DNA of 64,000 nucleotides from Oxytricha trifallax (taxonomy: Eukaryota; Ciliophora; Spirotrichea; Sporadotrichida; Oxytrichidae). Below the pieces are notes generated by a model. The model was not told the origin of the DNA, did no database searches, and worked only from the letters and a program-made list of their open reading frames with translations. Shown piece by piece: positions 1 through 15,000 of the stretch; positions within the stretch are counted from its first letter, which is position 1; each line of letters starts with the position of its first letter. The DNA lies in assembly GCA_000711775.1 (NCBI GenBank), contig ARYC01000206.1, positions 1 through 64,000 on the forward strand, given 5' to 3'. The position numbers and the translations under genes were made by a program.

Positions 1-3000
1 AATTTAAAAAATATTCTTGCTTTTAAAAATTGACTTATATTTGTCTTTGATAGTTAAAATGATCAAAGTTACAGAATGATGATCAATTTTAAGTTTGCGT
101 CAAATAAGGACATCTTCTTATGAGAAGAGTTTCAAGTCTTAAGTATTTAAAAGCACGTATTATATCTTATCTTTCAAGTATTTGAATGGCACATTGCTAG
201 TCGAATTTAAAAAATATTCTTGCTTTTAAAATTGACTTATATTTGTCTTTGATAGTTAAAATGATCAAAGTTACAGAATGATGTTCAATTTTAAGTTTGC
301 GTCAAATAAGGACATCTTCTTATGAGAAAAGTTTCAAGTCTTAAGTATTTATAAAGCACGTATTATATCTTTATCTTTCAATTATTTTGAATGGCACATT
401 GGCTAGGTCCGAATTTTTAAAATATTCTTGCTTTTAAAATTGACTTATATTTGTCTTTGATAGTTAAAATGATCAAAGTTACAGAATGATGTTCAATTTT
501 AAGTTTGCGTCAAATAAGGACATCTTCTTTTGAGAAGAGTTTCAAGTCTTAAGTATTTAAAAGCACGTATTATATCTTATCTTTCAAGTATTTGAATGGC
601 ACATTGCTAGTCGAATTTAAAAAATATTCTTGCTTTTAAAATTGACTTATATTTGTCTTTGATAGTTAAAATGATCAAAGTTACAGAATGATGATCAATT
701 TTAAGTTTGCGTCAAATAAGGACATCTTCTTATGAGAAGAGTTTCAAGTCTTAAGTATTTAAAAGCACGTATTATATCTTATCTTTCAAGTATTTGAATG
801 GCACATTGCTAGTCGAATTTAAAAAATATTCTTGCTTTTAAAATTGACTTATATTTGTCTTTGATAGTTAAAATGATCAAAGTTACAGAATGATGTTCAA
901 TTTTAAGTTTGCGTCAAATAAGGACATCTTCTTATGAGAAAAGTTTCAAGTCTTAAGTATTTAAAAAGCACGTATTATATCTTTATCTTTTCAAGTATTT
1001 TGAATGGCACATTGCTAGTCGAATTTAAAAATATTCTTGCTTTTAAAATTGACTTATATTTGTCTTTGATAGTTAAAATGATCAAAGTTACAGAATGATG
1101 TTCAATTTTAAGTTTGCGTCAAATAAGGACATCTTCTTATGAGAAAAGTTTCAAGTCTTAAGTATTTAAAAGCACGTATTATATCTTATCTTTCAAGTAT
1201 TTGAATGGCACATTGCTAGTCGAATTTAAAAAATATTCTTGCTTTTAAAATTGACTTATATTTGTCTTTGATAGTTAAAATGATCAAAGTTAAAGAATGA
1301 TGTTCAATTTTAAGTTTGCGTAAAATAATGACATCTTCTTATGAGAAGAGTTTCAAGTCTTAAGTATTTAAAAGCACGTATTATATCTTATCTTACAAGT
1401 ATTTGAATGGCACATTGCTAGTCGAATATAAAATATATTCTTGCTTTTAAAATTGACTTATATTTGTCTTTGATAGTTAAAATGATCAAAGTTACAGAAT
1501 GATGTTCAATTTTAAGTTTGCGTCAAATAAGGACATCTTCTTATGAGAAGAGTTTCAAGTCTTAAGTATTTAAAAGCACGTATTATATCTTATCTTTCAA
1601 GTATTTGAATGGCACATTGCTAGTCGAATTTAAAAAATATTCTTGCTTTTAAAATTGACTTATATTTGTCTTTGATAGTTAAAATGATCAAAGTTAAAGA
1701 ATGATGTTCAATTTTAAGTTTTCGTCAAATAAGGACATCTTCTTATGAGAAGAGTTTCAAGTCTTAAGTATTTAAAAGCACGTATTATATCTTATCTTTC
1801 AAGCATTTGATTGGCACATTGCTAGTCGAATTTAAATAATATTCTTGCTTTTAAAATTGACTTATATTTGTCTTTGATAGTTCCAATGATCAAAGTTAAA
1901 GAATGATGTTCAATTTCAAGTTTGCGTAAAATAAGGACATCTTCTTATGAGAAGAGTTTCAAGTCTTAAGTATTTAAAAGCACGTTGTATATCTTATCTT
2001 TCGAGTATTTGAATGGCACATTGCTAGTCGAATATAAAAAATATTCTTGCTTTTAAAATTGACTTATATTTGTCTTTGATAGTTAAAATGATCAAAGTTA
2101 AAGAATGATGTTCAATTTTAAGTTTGCGTAAAATAAGGACATCTTCTTATGAGAAGAGTTTCAAGTCTTAAGTATTTAAAAGCACGTATTATATCTTATC
2201 TTTCAAGCATTTGATTGGCACATTGCTTGTCGAATTTAAATAATATTCTTGCTTTTAAAATTGACTTATATTTGTCTTTGATAGTTAAAATGATCAAAGT
2301 TAAAGAATGATGGTTCAATTTTAAAGGTTGTGCGGTCAAATAAGGACATCTTCTTGATGAGAAGAGTTTCAAGTCTAAGGTATAAAGCACGAACTAAATA
2401 ATGGTCACATTGCTACGAATAAAAATAGCTAAAAGACTATACTTTGATAGTTAAATTGATCAAAGTTAAAGAATGATGTTCAATTTTAAGTTTGCGTAAA
2501 ATAAGGACATCTTCTTATGAGAAGAGTTTCAAGTCTTAAGTATTTAAAAGCACGTATTATATCTTATCTTTCAAGCATTTGATTGGCACATTGCTTGTCG
2601 AATTTAAATAATATTCTTGCTTTTAAAATTGACTTATATTTGTCTTTGATAGTTAAAATGATCAAAGTTAAAGAATGATGTTCAATTTTAAGTTTTCGTC
2701 AAATAAGGACATCTTCTTATGAGAAGAGTTTCAAGTCTTAAGTATTTAAAAGCACGTATTATATCTTATCTTTCAAGTATTTGAATGGCACATTGCTAGT
2801 CGAATTTAAAAAATATTCTTGCTTTTAAAATTGACTTATATTTGTCTTTGATAGTTAAAATGATCAAAGTTAAAGAATGATGTTCAATTTTAAGTTTGCG
2901 TAAAATAAGGACATCTTCTTCTGAGAAGAGTTTCAAGTCTTAATTATTTAAAAGCACGTATTATATCTTATCTTTCAAGTATTTGAATGGCACATTGCTA

Positions 3001-6000
3001 GTCGAATTTAAAAAGTATTCTTCCTTTTAAAATTGACTTATATTTGTCTTTGATAGTTAAAATGATCAAAGTTACAGAATGATGGTTCAAATTTTAAGTT
3101 TGCGTAAAATAAGCGACATCTTCTTCTGAGAAGAGTTTCAAGTCTTAATTATTTAAAAGCACGTATTATATCTTATCTTTCAAGTATTTGAATGGCACAT
3201 TGCTAGTCGAATTTAAAAAGTATTCTTCCTTTTAAAATTGACTTATATTTGTCTTTGATAGTTAAAATGATCAAAGTTACAGAATGATGTTCAATTTTAA
3301 AGTTTGCGTCAAATAAGGACATCTTCTTTTGAGAAGAGTTTCAAGTCTTAAGTATTTAAAAGCACGTATTATATCTTATCTTTCAAGTATTTGAATGGCA
3401 CATTGCTAGTCGAATTTAAAAAATATTCTTGCTTTTAAAATTGACTTATATTTGTCTTTGATAGTTAAAATGATCAAAGTTACAGAATGATGATCAATTT
3501 TAAGTTGTTCGTTCAAATAAGGACATCTTCTTTTGAGAAGAGTTTCAAGTCTTAAGTATTTAAAAGCACGTATTATATCTTATCTTTCAAGTATTTGAAT
3601 GGGCACATTGCCTAGTCTAATTTTAAAAAATATTTCTTGCTTTTTAAAATTGACTTATATTTGTCTTTGATAGTTAAAATGATCAAAGTTACAGAATGAT
3701 GATCAATTTTAAGTTTGCGTCAAATAAGGACATCTTCTTATGAGAAGAGTTTCAAGTCTTAAGTATTTAAAAGCACGTATTATATCTTATCTTTCAAGTA
3801 TTTGAATGGCACATTGCTAGTCGAATTTAAAAAATATTCTTGCTTTTAAAATTGACTTATATTTGTCTTTGATAGTTACAATGATCAAAGTTACAGAATG
3901 ATGTTCAATTTTAAGTTTGCGTCAAATAAGGACATCTTCTTATGAGAAGAGTTTCAAGTCTTAAGTATTTAAAAGCACGTATTATATCTTATCTTTCAAG
4001 TATTTGAATGGCACATTGCTAGTCGAATTTAAAAAATATTCTTGCTTTTAATTGACTTATATTTGTCTTTGATAGTTACAATGATCAAAGTTACAGAATG
4101 ATGTTCAATTTTAAGTTTGCGTCAAATAAGGACATCTTCTTTTGAGAAGAGTTTCAAGTCTTAAGTATTTAAAAGCACGTATTATATCTTATCTTTCAAG
4201 TATTTGAATGGCACATTGCTAGTCGAATTTAAAAAATATTCTTGCTTTTAAAATTGACTTATATTTGTCTTTGATAGTTAAAATGATCAAAGTTACAGAA
4301 TGATGATCAATTTTAAGTTTGCGTCAAATAAGGACATCTTCTTATGAGAAGAGTTTCAAGTCTTAAGTATTTAAAAGCACGTATTATATCTTATCTTTCA
4401 AGTATTTGAATGGCACATTGCTAGTCGAATTTAAAAAATATTCTTGCTTTTAAAATTGACTTATATTTGTCTTTGATAGTTAAAATGATCAAAGTTACAG
4501 AATGATGTTCAATTTTAAGTTTGCGTCAAATAAGGACATCTTCTTATGAGAAAAGTTTCAAGTCTTAAGTATTTAAAAGCACGTATTATATCTTATTCTT
4601 TCAAGTATTTGAATGGTACACACAAACTTTGCTAGTCAGATTTTAAAAATATTCTTGCTTTTAAAATTGACTTATATTTGTCTTTGATAGTTAAAATGAT
4701 CAAAGTTACAGAATGATGTTCAATTTTAAGTTTGCGTCAAATAAGGACATCTTCTTATGAGAAAAGTTTCAAGTCTTAAGTATTTAAAAGCACGTATTAT
4801 ATCTTATCTTTCAAGTATTTGAATGGCACATTGCTAGTCGAATTTAAAAAATATTCTTGCTTTTAAAATTGACTTATATTTGTCTTTGATAGTTAAAATA
4901 ATCAAAGTTAAAGAATGATGTTCAATTTTAAGTTTGCGTTAAATAAGGACATCTTCTTATGAGAAGAGTTTCAAGTCTTAAGTATTTAAAAGCACGTATT
5001 ATATCTTATCTTTCAAGTATTTGAATGGCACATTGCTAGTCGAATTTAAAAAATATTCTTGCTTTTAAAATTGACTTATATTTGTCTTTGATAGTTAAAA
5101 TAATCAAAGTTAAAGAATGATGTTCAATTTTAAGTTTGCGTTAAATAAGGACATCTTCTTATGAGAAGAGTTTCAAGTCTTAAGTATTTAAAAGCACGTA
5201 TTATATCTTATCTTTCAAGTATTTGAATGCGCACATTGCTAGTCGAATTTAAAAAATATTCTTGCTTTTAAATTGACTTATATTTGTCTTTGATAGTTAA
5301 AATGATCAAAGTTAAAGAATGATGTTCAATTTTAAGTTTGCGTAAAATAATGACATCTTCTTATGAGAAGAGTTTCAAGTCTTAAGTATTTAAAAGCACG
5401 TATTATATCTTATCTTACAAGTATTTGAATGGCACATTGCTAGTCGAATATAAAATATATTCTTGCTTTTAAAATTGACTTATATTTGTCTTTGATAGTT
5501 AAAATGATCAAAGTTAAAGAATGATGTTCAATTTTAAGTTTGCGTAAAATAAGGACATCTTCTTCTGAGAAGAGTTTCAAGTCTTAATTATTTAAAAGCA
5601 CGTATTATATCTTATCTTTCAAGTATTTGAATGGCACATTGCTAGTCGAATTTAAAAAGTATTCTTCCTTTTAAAATTGACTTATATTTGTCTTTGATAG
5701 TTAAAATGATCAAAGTTACAGAATGATGTTCAATTTTAAGTTTGCGTCAAATAAGGACATCTTCTTATGAGAAGAGTTTCAAGTCTTAAGTATTTAAAAG
5801 CACGTATTATATCTTATCTTTCAAGTATTTGAATGGCACATTGCTAGTCGAATTTAAAAATATTCTTGCTTTTAAAATTGACTTATATTTGTCTTTGATA
5901 GTTAAAATGATCAAAGTTACAGAATGATGTTCAATTTTAAGTTTGCGTCAAATAAGGACATCTTCTTATGAGAAAAGTTTCAAGTCTTAAGTATTTAAAA

Positions 6001-9000
6001 GCACGTATTATATCTTATCTTTCAAGTATTTGAATGGCACATTGCTAGTCGAATTTAAAAAATATTCTTGCTTTTAAAATTGACTTATATTTGTCTTTGA
6101 TAGTTAAAATGATCAAAGTTAAAGAATGATGTTCAATTTTAAGTTTGCGTAAAATAAGGACATCTTCTTCTGAGAAGAGTTTCAAGTCTTAATTATTTAA
6201 AAGCACGTATTATATCTTATCTTTCAAGTATTTGAATGGCACATTGCTAGTCGAATTTAAAAAGTATTCTTCCTTTTAAAATTGACTTATATTTGTCTTT
6301 GATAGTTAAAATGATCAAAGTTACAGAATGATGTTCAATTTTAAAGTTTGCGTCAAATAAGGACATCTTCTTTTGAGAAGAGTTTCAAGTCTTAAGTATT
6401 TAAAAGCACGTATTATATCTTATCTTTCAAGTATTTGAATGGCACATTGCTAGTCGAATTTAAAAAATATTCTTGCTTTTAAAATTGACTTATATTTGTC
6501 TTTGATAGTTAAAATGATCAAAGTTACAGAATGATGATCAATTTTAAGTTTGCGTTAAAATGAGGACATCTTCTTCTGAGAAGAGTTTCAAAGTCTTAAG
6601 TATTTACACAAGCACGCTATTATATTCTTATCTTTTCAAGTATTTAAAGAATGGCCACAATCCTTGCTAGTCGAATTTAAAAAAATAATTCTTGCTTCTT
6701 AAAATTGACTTATATTTGTCTTTGATAGTTAAAATGATCAAAGTTAAAGAATGATGATCAATTTTAAGTTTGCGTAAAATAAGGACATCTTCTTATGAGA
6801 AGAGTTTCAAGTCTTAAGTATTTAAAAGCACGTATTATATCTTATCTTTCAAGTATTTGAATGGCACATTGCTAGTCGAATTTAAAAAATATTCTTGCTT
6901 TTAAAATTGACTTATATTTGTCTTTGATAGTTAAAATAATCAAAGTTAAAGAATGATGTTCAATTTTAAGTTTGCGTCAAATAAGGACATCTTCTTATGA
7001 GAAAAGTTTCAAGTCTTAAGTATTTAAAAGCACGTATTATATCTTATCTTTCAAGTATTTGAATGGCACATTGCTAGTCGAATTTAAAAAATATTCTTGC
7101 TTTTAAAATTGACTTATATTTGTCTTTGATAGTTAAAATGATCAAAGTTACAGAATGATGATCAATTTTAAGTTTGCGTCAAATAAGGACATCTTCTTAT
7201 GAGAAAAGTTTCAAGTCTTAAGTATTTAAAAGCACGTATTATATCTTATCTTTCAAGTATTTGAATGGCACATTGCTAGTCGAATTTAAAAATATTCTTG
7301 CTTTTAAAATTGACTTATATTTGTCTTTGATAGTTAAAATGATCAAAGTTACAGAATGATGTTCAATTTTAAGTTTGCGTCAAATAAGGACATCTTCTTA
7401 TGAGAAAAGTTTCAAGTCTTAAGTATTTAAAAGCACGTATTATATCTTATCTTTCAAGTATTTGAATGGCACATTGCTAGTCGAATTTAAAAAATATTCT
7501 TGCTTTTAAAATTGACTTATATTTGTCTTTGATAGTTAAAATGATCAAAGTTAAAGAATGATGATCAATTTTAAGTTTGCGTCAAATAAGGACATCTTCT
7601 TATGAGAAGAGTTTCAAGTCTTAAGTATTTAAAAGCACGTATTATATCTTATCTTTCAAGTATTTGAATGGCACATTGCTAGTCGAATTTAAAAATATTC
7701 TTGCTTTTAAAATTGACTTATATTTGTCTTTGATAGTTAAAATGATCAAAGTTAAAGAATGATGTTCAATTTTAAGTTTGCGTCAAATAAGGACATCTTC
7801 TTATGAGAAAAGTTTCAAGTCTTAAGTATTTAAAAGCACGTATTATATCTTATCTTTCAAGTATTTGAATGGCACATTGCTAGTCGAATTTAAAAAATAT
7901 TCTTGCTTTTAAATTGACTTATATTTGTCTTTGATAGTTAAAATAATCAAAGTTAAAGAATGATGTTCAATTTTAAGTTTGCGTCAAATAAGGACATCTT
8001 CTTATGAGAAGAGTTTCAAGTCTTAAGTATTTAAAAGCACGTATTATATCTTATCTTTCAAGTATTTGAATGGCACATTGCTAGTCGAATTTAAAAAATA
8101 TTCTTGCTTTTAAAATTGACTTATATTTGTCTTTGATAGTTAAAATAATCAAAGTTAAAGAATGATGTTCAATTTTAAGTTTGCGTAAAATAAGGACATC
8201 TTCTTATGAGAAGAGTTTCAAGTCTTAAGTATTTAAAAGCACGTATTATATCTTATCTTACAAGTATTTGAATGGCACATTGCTAGTCGAATATAAAAAT
8301 ATTCTTGCTTTTAAAATTGACTTATATTTGTCTTTGATAGTTAAAATGATCAAAGTTAAAGAATGATGTTCAATTTTAAGTTTGCGTAAAATAAGGACAT
8401 CTTCTTATGAGAAAAGTTTCAAGTCTTAAGTATTTAAAGCACGTATTATATCTTATCTTTCAAGCATTTGAATGGCACATTGCTAGTCGAATTTAAAAAT
8501 ATTCTTGCTTTTAAAATTGACTTATATTTGTCTTTGATAGTTAAAATGATCAAAGTTAAAGAATGATGTTCAATTTTAAGTTTGCGTCAAATAAGGACAT
8601 CTTCTTATGAGAAAAGTTTCAAGTCTTAAGTATTTAAAAGCACGTATTATATCTTATCTTTCAAGTATTTGAATGGCACATTGCTAGTCGAATTTAAAAA
8701 ATATTCTTGCTTTTAAAATTGACTTATATTTGTCTTTGATAGTTAAAATAATCAAAGTTAAAGAATGATGTTCAATTTTAAGTTTGCGTCAAATAAGGAC
8801 ATCTTCTTTTGAGAAGAGTTTCAAGTCTTAAGTATTTAAAAGCACGTATTATATCTTATCTTTCAAGTATTTGAATGGCACATTGCTAGTCGAATTTAAA
8901 AAATATTCTTGCTTTTAAAATTGACTTATATTTGTCTTTGATAGTTAAAATGATCAAAGTTACAGAATGATGATCAATTTTAAGTTTGCGTCAAATAAGG

Positions 9001-12000
9001 ACATCTTCTTATGAGAAGAGTTTCAAGTCTTAAGTATTTAAAAGCACGTATTATATCTTATCTTTCAAGTATTTGAATGGCACATTGCTAGTCGAATTTA
9101 AAAAATATTCTTGCTTTTAAAATTGACTTATATTTGTCTTTGATAGTTAAAATGATCAAAGTTAAAGAATGATGATCAATTTTAAGTTTGCGTAAAATAA
9201 GGACATCTTCTTATGAGAAGAGTTTCAAGTCTTAAGTATTTAAAAGCACGTATTATATCTTATCTTACAAGTATTTGAATGGCACATTGCTAGTCGAATA
9301 TAAAAAATATTCTGCTTTTAAAATTGACTTATATTTGTCTTTGATAGTTAAAATAATCAAAGTTAAAGAATGATGTTCAATTTTAAGTTTGCGTTAAATA
9401 AGGACATCTTCTTATGAGAAGAGTTTCAAGTCTTAAGTATTTAAAAGCACGTATTATATCTTATCTTTTCAAAGTAATTTGAATGGGCACATTGCTAGTC
9501 GAATTTAAAAAATATTCTTGCTTTTAAAATTGACTTATATTTGTCTTTGATAGTTAAAATAATCAAAGTTAAAGAATGATGTTCAATTTTAAGTTTGCGT
9601 TAAATAAGGACATCTTCTTATGAGAAGAGTTTCAAGTCTTAAGTATTTAAAAGCACGTATTATATCTTATCTTTCAAGTATTTGAATGGCACATTGCTAG
9701 TCGAATTTAAATAATGTTCTTGCTTTTAAAATTGACTTATATTTGTCTTTGATAGTTAAAATGATCAAAGTTAAAGAATGATGTTCAATTTTAAGTTTGC
9801 GTCAAATAAGGACATCTTCTTTTGAGAAGAGTTTCAAGTCTTAAGTATTTAAAAGCACGTATTATATCTTATCTTTCAAGTATTTGAATGGCACATTGCT
9901 AGTCGAATTTAAAAAATATTCTTGCTTTTAAAATTGACTTATATTTGTCTTTGATAGTTAAAATGATCAAAGTTACAGAATGATGATCAATTTTAAGTTT
10001 GCGTCAAATAAGGACATCTTCTTATGAGAAGAGTTTCAAGTCTTAAGTATTTAAAAGCACGTATTATATCTTATCTTTCAAGTATTTGAATGGCACATTG
10101 CTAGTCGAATTTAAAAAATATTCTTGCTTTTAAAATTGACTTATATTTGTCTTTGATAGTTAAAATAATCAAAGTTAAAGAATGATGTTCAATTTTAAGT
10201 TTGCGTTAAATAAGGACATCTTCTTATGAGAAGAGTTTCAAGTCTTAAGTATTTAAAAGCACGTATTATATCTTATCTTTCAAGTATTTGAATGGCACAT
10301 TGCTAGTCGAATTTAAAAATATTCTTGCTTTTAAAATTGACTTATATTTGTCTTTGATAGTTAAAATGATCAAAGTTACAGAATGATGTTCAATTTTAAG
10401 TTTGCGTCAAATAAGGACATCTTCTTATGAGAAAAGTTTCAAGTCTTAAGTATTTAAAAGCACGTATTATATCTTATCTTTCAAGTATTTGAATGGCACA
10501 TTGCTAGTCGAATTTAAAAAATATTCTTGCTTTTAAAATTGACTTATATTTGTCTTTGATAGTTAAAATAATCAAAGTTAAAGAATGATGTTCAATTTTA
10601 AGTTTGCGTTAAATAAGGACATCTTCTTATGAGAAGAGTTTCAAGTCTTAAGTATTTAAAAGCACGTATTATATCTTATCTTTCAAGTATTTGAATGGCA
10701 CATTGCTAGTCGAATTTAAAAATATTCTTGCTTTTAAAATTGACTTATATTTGTCTTTGATAGTTAAAATGATCAAAGTTACAGAATGATGTTCAATTTT
10801 AAGTTTGCGTCAAATAAGGACATCTTCTTTTGAGAAGAGTTTCAAGTCTTAAGTATTTAAAAGCACGTATTATATCTTATCTTTCAAGTATTTGAATGGC
10901 ACATTGCTAGTCGAATTTAAAAAATATTCTTGCTTTTAAAATTGACTTATATTTGTCTTTGATAGTTAAAATGATCAAAGTTACAGAATGATGATCAATT
11001 TTAAGTTTGCGTCAAATAAGGACATCTTCTTATGAGAAGAGTTTCAAGTCTTAAGTATTTAAAAGCACGTATTATATCTTATCTTTCAAGTATTTGAATG
11101 GCACATTGCTAGTCGAATTTAAAAAATATTCTTGCTTTTAAAATTGACTTATATTTGTCTTTGATAGTTAAAATGATCAAAGTTAAAGAATGATGTTCAA
11201 TTTTAAGTTTGCGTCAAATAAGGACATCTTCTTTTGAGAAGAGTTTCAAGTCTTAAGTATTTAAAAGCACGTATTATATCTTATCTTTCAAGTATTTGAA
11301 TGGCACATTGCTAGTCGAATTTAAAAAATATTCTTGCTTTTAAAATTGACTTATATTTGTCTTTGATAGTTAAAATGATCAAAGTTACAGAATGATGATC
11401 AATTTTAAGTTGCGTCAAATAAGGACATCTTCTTAATTGAGAAGAGTTTACAAGTCTTAAGTATTTAAAAGCACGTATTATATCTTATCTTTCAATGTAT
11501 TTGAATGGCACAATTGCTAGTCGAATTTAAAAAAATATTCTTGCTTTTAAAATTGACTTATATTTGTCTTTGATAGTTAAAATGATCAAAGTTACAGAAT
11601 GATGATCAATTTTAAGTTTGCGTCAAATAAGGACATCTTCTTATGAGAAGAGTTTCAAGTCTTAAGTATTTAAAAGCACGTATTATATCTTATCTTTCAA
11701 GTATTTGAATGGCACATTGCTAGTCGAATTTAAAAAATATTCTTGCTTTTAAAATTGACTATATTTGTCTTTGATAGTTAAAATGATCAAAGTTAAAGAA
11801 TGATGTTCAATTTTAAGTTTTCGTCAAATAAGGACATCTTCTTATGAGAAGAGTTTCAAGTCTTAAGTATTTAAAAGCACGTATTATATCTTATCTTTCA
11901 AGTATTTGAATGGCACATTGCTAGTCGAATTTAAAAAATATTCTTGCTTTTAAAATTGACTTATATTTGTCTTTGATAGTTAAAATAATCAAAGTTAAAG

Positions 12001-15000
12001 AATGATGTTCAATTTTAAGTTTGCGTTAAATAAGGACATCTTCTTATGAGAAGAGTTTCAAGTCTTAAGTATTTAAAAGCACGTATTATATCTTATCTTT
12101 CAAGTATTTGAATGGCACATTGCTAGTCGAATATAAAATATATTCTTGCTTTTAAAATTGACTTATATTTGTCTTTGATAGTTAAAAATGATCAAAGTTA
12201 AAGAATGATGTTCAATTTTAAGTTTGCGTCAAATAAGGACATCTTCTTATGAGAAGAGTTTTAAGTCTTAAGTATTTAAAAGCACGTATTATATCTTATC
12301 TTTCAAGCATTTGATTGGCACATTGCTAGTCGAATTTAAATAATGTTCTTGCTTTTAAAATTGACTTATATTTGTCTTTGATAGTTACAATGATCAAAGT
12401 TACAGAATGATGTTCAATTTTAAGTTTGCGTCAAATAAGGACATCTTCTTATGAGAAGAGTTTCAAGTCTTAAGTATTTAAAAGCACGTATTATATCTTA
12501 TCTTTCAAGTATTTGAATGGCACATTGCTAGTCGAATTTAAAAAATATTCTTGCTTTTAAAATTGACTTATATTTGTCTTTGATAGTTAAAATAATCAAA
12601 GTTAAAGAATGATGTTCAATTTTAAGTTTGCGTTAAATAAGGACATCTTCTTATGAGAAGAGTTTCAAGTCTTAAGTATTTAAAAGCACGTATTATATCT
12701 TATCTTTCAAGTATTTGAATGGCACATTGCTAGTCGAATTTAAAAATATTCTTGCTTTTAAAATTGACTTATATTTGTCTTTGATAGTTAAAATGATCAA
12801 AGTTACAGAATGATGTTCAATTTTAAGTTTGCGTCAAATAAGGACATCTTCTTATGAGAAAAGTTTCAAGTCTTAAGTATTTAAAAGCACGTATTATATC
12901 TTATCTTTCAAGTATTTGAATGGCACATTGCTAGTCGAATTTAAAAAATATTCTTGCTTTTAAAATTGACTTATATTGTCTTTGATAGTTACAATGATCA
13001 AAGTTACAGAATGATGTTCAATTTTAAGTTTGCGTCAAATAAGGACATCTTCTTATGAGAAGAGTTTCAAGTCTTAAGTATTTAAAAGCACGTATTATAT
13101 CTTATCTTTCAAGTATTTGAATGGCACATTGCTAGTCGAATTTAAAAATATTCTTGCTTTTAAAATTGACTTATATTTGTCTTTGATAGTTAAAATGATC
13201 AAAGTTACAGAATGATGTTCAATTTTAAGTTTGCGTCAAATAAGGACATCTTCTTATGAGAAAAGTTTCAAGTCTTAAGTATTTAAAAGCACGTATTATA
13301 TCTTATCTTTCAAGTATTTGAATGGCACATTGCTAGTCGAATTTAAAAAATATTCCTTCCTTTTAAAATTGACTTATATTTGTCTTTGATAGTTAAAATG
13401 ATCAAAGTTACAGAATGATGTTCAATTTTAAGTTTGCGTCAAATAAGGACATCTTCTTATGAGAAGAGTTTCAAGTCTTAAGTATTTAAAAGCACGTATT
13501 ATATCTTATCTTACAAGTATTTGAATGGCACATTGCTAGTCGAATATAAAATATATTCTTGCTTTTAAAATTGACTTATATTTTGTCTTTGATAGTTAAA
13601 ATGATCAAAGTTAAAGAATGATGTTCAATTTTAAGTTTGCGTAAAATAATGACATCTTCTTATGAGAAGAGTTTCAAGTCTTAAGTATTTAAAAGCACGT
13701 ATTATATCTTATCTTACAAGTATTTGAATGGCACATTGCTAGTCGAATATAAAATATATTCTTGCTTTTAAAATTGACTTATATTTGTCTTTGATAGTTA
13801 AAATGATCAAAGTTAAAGAATGATGTTCAATTTTAAGTTTTCGTCAAATAAGGACATCTTCTTATGAGAAGAGTTTCAAGTCTTAAGTATTTAAAAGCAC
13901 GTATTATATCTTATCTTTCAAGTATTTGAATGGCACATTGCTAGTCGAATTTAAAAAATATTCTTGCTTTTAAAATTGACTTATATTTGTCTTTGATAGT
14001 TAAAATAATCAAAGTTAAAGAATGATGTTCAATTTTAAGTTTGCGTTAAATAAGGACATCTTCTTATGAGAAGAGTTTCAAGTCTTAAGTATTTAAAAGC
14101 ACGTATTATATCTTATCTTTCAAGTATTTGAATGGCACATTGCTAGTCGAATTTAAAAATATTCTTGCTTTTAAAATTGACTTATATTTGTCTTTGATAG
14201 TTAAAATGATCAAAGTTACAGAATGATGTTCAATTTTAAGTTTGCGTCAAATAAGGACATCTTCTTTTGAGAAGAGTTTCAAGTCTTAAGTATTTAAAAG
14301 CACGTATTATATCTTATCTTTCAAGTATTTGAATGGCACATTGCTAGTCGAATTTAAAAAATATTCTTGCTTTTAAAATTGACTTATATTTGTCTTTGAT
14401 AGTTAAAATGATCAAAGTTACAGAATGATGATCAATTTTAAGTTTGCGTCAAATAAGGACATCTTCTTATGAGAAGAGTTTCAAGTCTTAAGTATTTAAA
14501 AGCACGTATTATATCTTATCTTTCAAGTATTTGAATGGCACATTGCTAGTCGAATTTAAAAAATATTCTTGCTTTTAAAATTGACTATATTTGTCTTTGA
14601 TAGTTAAAATGATCAAAGTTAAAGAATGATGTTCAATTTATAGTTTGCGTAAAATAAGGACATCTTCTTATGAGAAGAGTTTCAAGTCTTAAGTATTTAA
14701 AAGCACGTATTATATCTTATCTTTCAATCATTTGAATGGCACATTGCTAGTCGAATTTAAATAATATTCTTGCTTTTAAAATTGACATATATTTGTCTTT
14801 GATAGTTAAAATGATCAAAGTTAAAGAATGATGTTCAATTTTAAGTTTGCGTCAAATAAGGACATCTTCTGAGAAGAGTTTCAAGTCTTAATTATTTAAA
14901 AGCACGTATTATATCTTATCTTTCAAGTATTTGAATGGCACATTGCTAGTCGAATTTAAAAAATATTCTTCCTTTTAAAATTGACTTATATTTGTCTTTG

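Noticed and set aside
2196-2390. 64-codon minus-strand frame in the satellite
   Set aside because: It falls in one degraded monomer and is not conserved in the other units.
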